Assembly (NCBI RefSeq): GCF_001562115.1
Contig: NZ_CP013926.1
Coordinates: 124,001-188,000, forward strand
Direction of reading: 5' to 3'
DNA: 64,000 bases
Origin: Alteromonas stellipolaris
GTDB taxonomy: Bacteria > Pseudomonadota > Gammaproteobacteria > Enterobacterales > Alteromonadaceae
The notes below the pieces were generated by a model. The model saw nothing but the letters and a program-made list of their open reading frames with translations. It was not told where the DNA came from and searched no databases. Position 1 is the first letter of the stretch. The number at the start of each line of letters is the position of its first letter. Below, piece after piece: positions 58,218-64,000 of the stretch. A program made the position numbers and the translations under genes.

Positions 58218-58233
58218 TTTCATATTTATGAAA
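58218..58233. promoter_or_regulatory. Palindrome TTTCAT-ATTT-ATGAAA, candidate LysR operator
   Basis: The arms are perfect over 7 bp with a TT centre. It lies 2 bp upstream of the LysR start codon in the divergent region and recurs with one base changed at 49284-49299. Confidence 0.6.
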
Positions 58234-58317
58234 GTAAGATTTGAATATTTATAATTTATCGAACTTATGCGGCTGGGTAAAGTAGACCAAGTGAACAAAT
58301 ACCATAGGAAAACAATT

Positions 58318-59646
58318 ATGACCCAGTGGGCTTCCAAGCTATCACAACCGCAAATGGACGCGTTGTGGATGCCTTACACTGCAAATCGCCAGTTTAAAGC
58401 ATCGCCTAAAATGATTACCGGTGCACAGGGCAATTACCTCATTGATGACAATGGTCGTAAAATCTTCGATGGATTATCTGGGTTATGGACATGCGGCGCA
58501 GGGCACAATCGCCCTGAAATTGCCGAAGCAGTCGCTAAACAGTTAACAACACTAGATTATGCACCCGCCTTTCAGTACGGCCACAATTTGGCGTTTGAGC
58601 TAGCCGACAGGCTAGCCAACATGGCGCCGGCTGATATCAATAAAGTGTTTTTCACTAACTCAGGTTCTGAAGCGGCTGATACGTCAACCAAAATAGCCCG
58701 TGCTTATTGGCGCCAGCAAGGTCAGCCTACTAAAACTCGCATTATCGGCCGAGCGAAAGGCTACCACGGTGCAAGCTGGGGCGGCATTAGTTTTGGCGGC
58801 ATTGGCGCAAACCGCAAAATGTGGGGGCCAGCCATGGAGTCTGATCACCTTTCACATACCTTGCTGCCGAATAATCAATTCTGTAAAGGCGCACCGAACT
58901 ATGGTGAAGAGCTTGCTGATGAGCTTATCGAAATGGTGGCATTACATGATGCGTCGAATATTGCGGCGGTGATTGTTGAGCCAATGAGTGGTTCTGCAGG
59001 GGTTATTGTTCCGCCAAAAGCCTATTTACGCCGCTTACGTGAATTGTGTAACCAGCACGATATTCTGCTTATTTTCGATGAAGTAATTACCGGCTTTGGT
59101 CGCACAGGTAGCTTATTCGGGGCCGATGCGTTTGATGTAGTGCCCGATATGATTAACGTGGCCAAGCAAATCACCAATGGCGCCGTTCCTATGGGCGCGG
59201 TACTGGCTCGTGAATTTATTTACGACACCGTAGTTAACGCAGGCGGTGCCGATTACAACATTGAGTTACCACACGGTTACACCTATTCCGGCCATCCTGT
59301 TGCTTGCGCGGCCGCCATGGCTGCCCTTGATATTTTAGAACAAGAAAACCTCGTCAGCCGCGTTGCCGAACTTAGCCCTTACTTTGAAGAAGCGGTGCAT
59401 AGCTTAAAAGGCATGCCATTCGTTAGTGATATTCGAAACTTCGGCTTTGCCGCAGGCTTCAGCATTGAAAGCTACCCAGGCGAACCGGCTCGACGCCCTT
59501 ATGAAATCGCTGACGCCATGTGGAAGAAGGGGTTTTACGTACGCTACGGCGGCGACACTATTCAGTTAGGCCTTCCGTTTACCACTGAAAAAACGGAAAT
59601 CGACACCTTAATTAACGCGATGCAAGACACGTTAATGGGCAAATAG
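58318..59646 (+). CDS. Omega-amino acid (beta-alanine):pyruvate aminotransferase
   Basis: 442 residues from the ATG at 58318 (AGGAAA 9 nt upstream); an in-frame ATG at 58267 adds an unconserved leader. It is a class-III PLP transaminase. WMPYTANRQFKASPKMITGA, FTNSGSEAADTSTKIAR, GRAKGYHGASWGG, DEVITGFGRTGSLFGAD and the PLP lysine in NVAKQITNGAVPMGAV fit the omega-amino-acid:pyruvate group. It would convert beta-alanine (or 3-aminoisobutyrate) plus pyruvate to malonate (or methylmalonate) semialdehyde plus alanine. The following gene encodes the enzyme that consumes such semialdehydes, 45 bp downstream. Confidence 0.93.
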   Translation: MTQWASKLSQPQMDALWMPYTANRQFKASPKMITGAQGNYLIDDNGRKIFDGLSGLWTCGAGHNRPEIAEAVAKQLTTLDYAPAFQYGHNLAFELADRLANMAPADINKVFFTNSGSEAADTSTKIARAYWRQQGQPTKTRIIGRAKGYHGASWGGISFGGIGANRKMWGPAMESDHLSHTLLPNNQFCKGAPNYGEELADELIEMVALHDASNIAAVIVEPMSGSAGVIVPPKAYLRRLRELCNQHDILLIFDEVITGFGRTGSLFGADAFDVVPDMINVAKQITNGAVPMGAVLAREFIYDTVVNAGGADYNIELPHGYTYSGHPVACAAAMAALDILEQENLVSRVAELSPYFEEAVHSLKGMPFVSDIRNFGFAAGFSIESYPGEPARRPYEIADAMWKKGFYVRYGGDTIQLGLPFTTEKTEIDTLINAMQDTLMGK

Positions 59647-59691
59647 CCCTTTACCGTCTTGGTCCACTTACGCAAAAAAAGAGATACAGAT

Positions 59692-61191
59692 ATGACTTCA
59701 TTGGTAGGACACTTTATTCATGGCGAACACGTAGCGCCGCAAGATGGAAATTTGATTGATATTCACAACCCTTCTACTGGCGCTGTGTGCGGAAAAGTAG
59801 AAATGGCCTCGGCTGCGTTGGTGCAAAAAGCGATAGATTCAGCAAAAACGGCGTACCCAGCATGGCGTGCTACGCCACCAGCAAAACGTGCACAAGTGAT
59901 GTTTCGTCTAAAAGTATTGCTAGAGCAACACAGCGATAAAATTTGTGAATTAATCAGTGAAGAGCATGGCAAAGTGCTACACGATGCGAAAGGTGAATTA
60001 CAACGCGGTATTGAAAACGTTGAGTTTGCTTGTGGCATGCCTCAATTACTTAAAGGCGAACACAGCAAAGATGTGGGCCCAGGTATAGACGCGTGGAGTG
60101 AATTCCAGCCGCTAGGTGTAGTGACAGGTATTACGCCGTTTAACTTTCCGGCCATGGTGCCTTTATGGATGTGGCCCAGCGCTATCATGTGTGGCAACAC
60201 CTTTGTGTTGAAACCATCCGAAAAAGACCCTTCCAGCGCACTATACATAGCAGCCCTAGCGGCAGAAGCCGGTTTACCACCGGGTGTACTTAACGTGGTA
60301 AACGGCGACAAGTCAGCCGTTGACCAACTGTTAGAAGACCCGACCATTCAAGCGGTAAGCTTTGTAGGTTCAACCCCTGTTGCTGAAGCTATTTATCAAA
60401 AAGCCAGTGCCAACGGAAAGCGTTGCCAAGCTTTAGGTGGTGCGAAAAATCACGCCATTGTTATGCCAGATGCCGATGTAGATAACGTAGTAAATGCACT
60501 AATGGGCGCTGCGTTTGGATCATGTGGCGAACGCTGTATGGCGTTATCGGTCGTGCTTGCGGTAGGTGACGAAATGGGCGATACCCTGCGCGACAGATTG
60601 TCAGCGCAAATTGAAACGCTCAAAGTGGGTGCGGGTAACGACAATAGCAATGACATGGGGCCGTTAATCAGCGCTCAACATTTCGATACAGTGAGTGGGT
60701 TCATCGACTCTGGCGTTAGCCAAGAAGCTGATTTGGTCAGTGATGGTAGAAAGCTCAGTGTAGAAGGTTTTGAAGATGGCTATTTCTTAGGGGCTACTTT
60801 GTTCGACAAAGTAAAACCTCACATGGAAATTTACCAAAAAGAGATCTTTGGCCCCGTGCTTGTGATGTTACGTGTCCCCGATATGCAAACGGCACTTGAG
60901 CTAATTAACGCGCACGAATATGGAAATGGTACCTGTATCTTCACCCGTGACGGCGAGGCCGCACGCTTCTTTATCGATCAGGTTCAAGTGGGCATGGTGG
61001 GTGTGAACGTACCGTTACCTGTACCTGTGTCTTACCACAGCTTTGGTGGGTGGAAGCGCTCATTGTTTGGCGATTTACATGCGTATGGCCCAGATTCAGT
61101 GCGTTTCTACACGCGCAGAAAAGCCATTACACAACGCTGGCCGTCAACGAACTTGCGTGAAGGCAGTCAATTTTCTTTCCCAAGTAACTAA
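59692..61191 (+). CDS. mmsA: CoA-acylating (methyl)malonate-semialdehyde dehydrogenase, MmsA paralogue
   Basis: 499 residues from the ATG at 59692; an upstream in-frame TTG is rejected. LGGAKNHAIVMPDADVDNVV replaces the general-base motif, as in MmsA at 21695. The active Cys lies in GSCGERCMALSV, and the end is VSYHSFGGWKRSLFGD. It would turn malonate semialdehyde from beta-alanine into acetyl-CoA and CO2 (or methylmalonate semialdehyde from thymine into propionyl-CoA). It follows the transaminase gene by 45 bp and is closed by a perfect 14-bp terminator stem. The pathway context distinguishes it from the valine-pathway copy. Confidence 0.93.
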   Translation: MTSLVGHFIHGEHVAPQDGNLIDIHNPSTGAVCGKVEMASAALVQKAIDSAKTAYPAWRATPPAKRAQVMFRLKVLLEQHSDKICELISEEHGKVLHDAKGELQRGIENVEFACGMPQLLKGEHSKDVGPGIDAWSEFQPLGVVTGITPFNFPAMVPLWMWPSAIMCGNTFVLKPSEKDPSSALYIAALAAEAGLPPGVLNVVNGDKSAVDQLLEDPTIQAVSFVGSTPVAEAIYQKASANGKRCQALGGAKNHAIVMPDADVDNVVNALMGAAFGSCGERCMALSVVLAVGDEMGDTLRDRLSAQIETLKVGAGNDNSNDMGPLISAQHFDTVSGFIDSGVSQEADLVSDGRKLSVEGFEDGYFLGATLFDKVKPHMEIYQKEIFGPVLVMLRVPDMQTALELINAHEYGNGTCIFTRDGEAARFFIDQVQVGMVGVNVPLPVPVSYHSFGGWKRSLFGDLHAYGPDSVRFYTRRKAITQRWPSTNLREGSQFSFPSN

Positions 61192-61200
61192 TATCTCAAA

Positions 61201-61233
61201 CAACAAAGTTCGCTAAGACAGCGAACTTTGTTG
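61201..61233 (+). terminator. Terminator after the transaminase-MmsA operon
   Basis: CAACAAAGTTCGCT and AGCGAACTTTGTTG form a perfect 14-bp stem with a 5-nt loop, starting 9 bp after the stop codon. The T-run behind it is short. Confidence 0.8.
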
Positions 61234-61305
61234 GTCATTAAAAACCGGTGCAACGGTCTCTGGCACAGGCGCTGGCATAAATGTTGAAAGTCCAAAATAT
61301 AAGAA

Positions 61306-61321
61306 TTTACCATTCGGTCAA
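61306..61321. promoter_or_regulatory. TetR/RutR-type operator candidate, degenerate (site D)
   Basis: TTTACCATTCGGTCAA has core ACC....GGT and arms matching 5 of 6; the right arm GGTCAA equals the E. coli RutR half-site. It lies 267 bp upstream of the hydrolase gene and may be a second, weaker site. Confidence 0.5.
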
Positions 61322-61472
61322 TTTTTACAGTGTTATTGGCATTAATTAAGCGCCTAAAAATAGAACAGCGCATTAGACAAAAGAATAATCACGCCCTTTG
61401 CTTTAGGCGTCTCAGCAATAGTAGCGATACATAATAAACAGTGAACAATCAGCATAAAAATAGAGAAAAAAT

Positions 61473-61494
61473 TTATTTACCGTTTGGTAAATAA
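61473..61494. promoter_or_regulatory. TetR/RutR-type operator before the hydrolase gene (site C)
   Basis: TTATTTACC-GTTT-GGTAAATAA is a perfect 9-4-9 dyad containing the TTTACC/GGTAAA arms of site B. It ends 94 bp upstream of the hydrolase start codon. Confidence 0.78.
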
Positions 61495-61587
61495 AGTTAT
61501 CAAGATTGCACTCTTATAGTACGTTCGTTGAGCTAACTTGGGGCAAAGTGTTAATAGGAATAACCTTCCACCTGCGAGGACAAAACA

Positions 61588-62862
61588 ATGGATAAGCTTA
61601 GAATTAACAGTCAAAGATTATGGGACAGCCTGATGGAAATGGGCGAGATTGGCGGCACTGAAAAAGGCGGTTGCAATCGCTTAGCCGGCACAGATCTAGA
61701 CAAGCAAGCTCGAGACTTGTTTTGCGCATGGTGTGAAGCCACGGGGTGTGAAATTAGCATAGATAAGTTTGGTAATATTTTTGCTAAACGCCCGGGCATC
61801 AATAACGAACTACCTTCAGTGGCGACCGGAAGCCACTTAGATACTCAGCCTACAGGCGGAAAGTTCGACGGCGTATTCGGTGTATTATCCGGCGTTGAAG
61901 TACTTCGAACCCTACATGAAAACAACATTACTACCCCAACCCCAATTGAAGTCAGCGTTTGGACGAATGAAGAAGGTTCTCGCTTTCAGCCCGCCATGCA
62001 AGGCTCTGGTGTTTACGTTGGGCGCTTCGACTTACAAGAAGAATTAGATAAAACCGACGTAAACGGTTTGCGTTTAGGCGATGAACTCGCGCGCATAGGC
62101 TACTTAGGTGAAGAAGAATTAGGAAGCCGCAACATAGGCGCATTTTTTGAAGCCCATATCGAGCAAGGCCCAATATTAGAAGATGAAGAAAAACGCATTG
62201 GTGTAGTACGTTTAGGCCAAGGTATTCGCTGGTATAACGTAGAAATACAAGGTCAAGAATCTCATTCTGGCACAACGCCAATGCACTTACGCAAAGATGC
62301 CATGGTAGCCACAGGTAAAATTGTGGCAGAAATCGAATCGCTAGCTAATCGTTATGACAATGGTCTTGGAACAGTAGGTTTCATGCAGGTATATCCTAAC
62401 TCACGTAATACTATTCCTGGAAACGTGAAGTTTAGTGCCGATTTACGCAACCCTAACCCAGATGTGTTGGCCACTATGCATGAAGAGTTTGTGGCTTACT
62501 GTGATTCGGTAGCCAAAGAGCGTAACTTAGAAATTACCGTGGATAACTTCTGGTACTTTGCGCCAGTAGAGTTTAATGCCTCTGACGATGTAAAAGCTGC
62601 CACTGAAAACTTAGGATATTCACACATGGATATCTACGCGGGTGCTGGTCACGATGCCTGTTACATGGCCGACCTAGTGCCAGCGGGCATGATTTTCACT
62701 CCATGTGAAAATGGCATTAGCCACAACGAAATTGAATACTCTAGCCCAGAGCAATGTGCAGATGGTGCAAACGTATTGCTTCATACCATGTTAACCGCCA
62801 GCAAGCGTATTGCTGAAGCCGCCGGTGCTTCAATTACTGAAGATGAAGGGGCAAGCGTATGA
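61588..62862 (+). CDS. Zn-dependent N-carbamoyl-amino-acid hydrolase (beta-ureidopropionase type)
   Basis: 424 residues of the hydantoinase/carbamoylase M20 family. The metal site is shown by ATGSHLDTQPTGGKFDGVFG, SVWTNEEGSRF, EAHIEQGPILE, GAGHDACYMA and GISHNEIEYS; the lid domain has VEIQGQESHSGTTPM. It would hydrolyse N-carbamoyl-beta-alanine (or N-carbamoyl amino acids) to beta-alanine, CO2 and ammonia, delivering the substrate for the neighbouring transaminase. GAGGA lies 8 nt before the ATG. It overlaps the permease gene by 4 nt. The D- or L-carbamoylase alternative cannot be excluded, but the beta-alanine genes next door favour pyrimidine breakdown. Confidence 0.92.
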   Translation: MDKLRINSQRLWDSLMEMGEIGGTEKGGCNRLAGTDLDKQARDLFCAWCEATGCEISIDKFGNIFAKRPGINNELPSVATGSHLDTQPTGGKFDGVFGVLSGVEVLRTLHENNITTPTPIEVSVWTNEEGSRFQPAMQGSGVYVGRFDLQEELDKTDVNGLRLGDELARIGYLGEEELGSRNIGAFFEAHIEQGPILEDEEKRIGVVRLGQGIRWYNVEIQGQESHSGTTPMHLRKDAMVATGKIVAEIESLANRYDNGLGTVGFMQVYPNSRNTIPGNVKFSADLRNPNPDVLATMHEEFVAYCDSVAKERNLEITVDNFWYFAPVEFNASDDVKAATENLGYSHMDIYAGAGHDACYMADLVPAGMIFTPCENGISHNEIEYSSPEQCADGANVLLHTMLTASKRIAEAAGASITEDEGASV

Positions 62863-64000
62863 GTTCAGAAATTAGTGAGGTCACACTCAGTAAATCGGTG
62901 ACCGAGAGTGATTATTTTAACGAAGACTTAGCGCCGACTAAATTATCGGAGCGTACTTGGGGTACAGGTAATATTGCCGCGCTTTGGGTGGGGATGGCGG
63001 TTTGTGTGCCTACCTATACCTTAGGCGGTGTTCTCACCACTTACTTTGGTCTGTCGGTCATTGAAGCCTTGTTTACTATTTTGTTGGCGAACATAGTGGT
63101 ACTAATTCCGCTTACGTTAAATGCATTTCCAGGCACAAAGTTCGGTATTCCCTTTCCGGTGGTACTGCGCTCGTCATTTGGCATTGTAGGCTCTAACATT
63201 CCCTGTTTGATTCGGGGGTTTGTCGCCTGCGGCTGGTTTGGCATTCAAACCATGTTTGGTGGCCTGGCCATACATTTGTTTCTATCCTCTATTTCAGATG
63301 GCTGGGCACAGCTTGGCGGTATGGGAGAGGTCATTGGCTTCTTCGCATTTGGTGCATTAAATGTCTTTATTGTAATTAAAGGGTCGGAGTCAATTAAATG
63401 GCTAGAAACCTTAGCAGCTCCCTTGCTATTAATCGTAGGTGCCGGGCTAATCTGGTGGGCAAGCGACAAAGTATCGGTAACTGAAGTGTTGGCTACCCCA
63501 GCTAGCAGACCCGAAGATGCAGGCTTCTTTAGCTACTTCTTTGCAGGGCTAACTGCCATGGTCGGGTTTTGGGCAACATTGTCGCTGAATATTCCTGATT
63601 TCAGCCGTTATGCTAAAAGTCAAAAAGCCCAAGTTACTGGGCAAATCATTGGCTTGCCACTCACCATGTTCATGTTTGCCGCCCTTGGTGTGTTACTGAC
63701 TTCAGCCTCTACCACGCTGGTAGGTGAAACGGTTTCAGATCCTGTTACCTTAATAGGTCATATCGATAGCCCATTTTTTGTGGCCATTGCCATGCTACTT
63801 ATTATTGTGGCTACCTTATCTACTAACACCGCCGCAAACGTAGTATCGCCCACCAACGACTTTCAAAATATTGCCCCTAAGTACATTAATCACACCCGTG
63901 GGGTATTGCTAACTGGCATAGTTGGCGTGTTATTAATGAGTTGGGAGCTTTTGAAAAAAGCTGGGCTTATTGAATCTGATGTAAGCGTAGATAGCTTGTA
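62859..64000 (+). CDS. NCS1-family nucleobase:cation symporter (partial, 3' end beyond window)
   Basis: 380 codons are visible, open to the end of the window. The start ATG overlaps the hydrolase stop (ATGA). The N-terminus has the family pattern LSERTWGTGNIAALWVGMAV, followed by VPTYTLGGVL, FPVVLRSSFGIVGSNIP and the later LSLNIPDFSRYAKSQ and ATLSTNTAANVVSPTNDF, typical of NCS1 carriers of uracil, cytosine, allantoin or hydantoins (PucI/Mhp1 relatives). About ten hydrophobic helices are present so far. It is an inner-membrane importer co-transcribed with the carbamoyl hydrolase. Whether the substrate is uracil, dihydrouracil or hydantoin is undetermined. Confidence 0.92.
   Translation, partial: MSSEISEVTLSKSVTESDYFNEDLAPTKLSERTWGTGNIAALWVGMAVCVPTYTLGGVLTTYFGLSVIEALFTILLANIVVLIPLTLNAFPGTKFGIPFPVVLRSSFGIVGSNIPCLIRGFVACGWFGIQTMFGGLAIHLFLSSISDGWAQLGGMGEVIGFFAFGALNVFIVIKGSESIKWLETLAAPLLLIVGAGLIWWASDKVSVTEVLATPASRPEDAGFFSYFFAGLTAMVGFWATLSLNIPDFSRYAKSQKAQVTGQIIGLPLTMFMFAALGVLLTSASTTLVGETVSDPVTLIGHIDSPFFVAIAMLLIIVATLSTNTAANVVSPTNDFQNIAPKYINHTRGVLLTGIVGVLLMSWELLKKAGLIESDVSVDSL

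Larger units (their letters stand above)
61192..61587. promoter_or_regulatory. Control region of the hydrolase/permease operon
   Basis: 396 bp with no ORF. It contains the terminator of the previous operon (61201-61233) and two operator-like palindromes (61306-61321 and 61473-61494). TATAGT at 61515-61520 could be a -10 element, though no good -35 is seen. GAGGA at 61575-61579 is the ribosome site of the hydrolase gene. Confidence 0.65.

Noticed and set aside
46832..64000. Search for a dihydropyrimidine dehydrogenase, dihydropyrimidinase or RutA-F gene
   Set aside because: None is visible in the window. The LLM protein resembles Mer-type F420 enzymes more than the flavin monooxygenase RutA, since no RutB-F partners are present; the dihydropyrimidinase may lie beyond the right edge.

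Overview
The window reads as chromosomal DNA of a marine gammaproteobacterium of the Alteromonadales (Alteromonas/Glaciecola type). This is inferred from moderate GC, three large TonB-dependent receptors (TBDRs) beside catabolic genes, a YcjX/YcjF pair, an RbbA-type transporter, MmsA/MmsB and many LysR regulators. No rRNA, tRNA, CRISPR array, transposase or phage gene was seen. Both ends cut genes: serine dehydratase on the left, an NCS1 permease on the right.

Region by region. (1) 1-1721: end of sdaA and a convergent GcvA-type LysR regulator. (2) 1964-13345: a catabolic island with an IclR regulator, a beta-hydroxyacid dehydrogenase, an AldA-like aldehyde dehydrogenase, an enolase-superfamily enzyme with an odd active site, a GMC oxidoreductase, a second aldehyde dehydrogenase and a TBDR. 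It probably imports and oxidises one alcohol/aldehyde/sugar-acid substrate, which the sequence does not identify. (3) 13526-20575: a TPR-sulfotransferase, a hybrid histidine kinase, and a siderophore-type TBDR behind a near-consensus Fur box. (4) 20686-24109: LysR and mmsAB (valine/3-hydroxyisobutyrate end steps). (5) 24481-29474: a yhiI-rbbA-yhhJ-type ABC export operon. (6) 29600-39328: assorted genes, including an acyl-CoA dehydrogenase, a metallo-hydrolase, ycjXF, a ThrE-like exporter and a YHYH lipoprotein. (7) 39522-46214: a thiamine operon thiC-thiDE-thiF-thiS-thiG-thiH under a TPP riboswitch, followed by a cluster of palindromic repeats.

(8) 46832-64000 is the most interesting part. 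A tightly coupled minus-strand operon carries a complete set of coenzyme F420 genes (cofG, cofH, cofD, cofC, cofE), an F420:NADP reductase (npdG) and one LLM-class (Mer-like) F420-dependent oxidoreductase, followed by a TBDR. It lies beside a RutR-like TetR regulator, a LysR regulator, an omega-amino-acid:pyruvate transaminase, a CoA-acylating semialdehyde dehydrogenase, an N-carbamoyl-amino-acid (beta-ureidopropionate type) hydrolase and an NCS1 nucleobase permease. These last genes are the lower half of reductive pyrimidine (or hydantoin) breakdown. Palindromes of the form TTTACCnnnnGGTAAA, close to the known RutR box, lie upstream of the F420 operon, the TBDR and the hydrolase/permease operon.

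The inference is that F420 is made on demand as the redox cofactor of a pyrimidine/hydantoin catabolic pathway. NpdG would pass electrons from NADPH to F420, and the LLM enzyme would do the ring reduction normally done by dihydropyrimidine dehydrogenase. Gene identities, overlaps and palindromes are visible in the sequence. The biochemical role of the LLM enzyme is a prediction.
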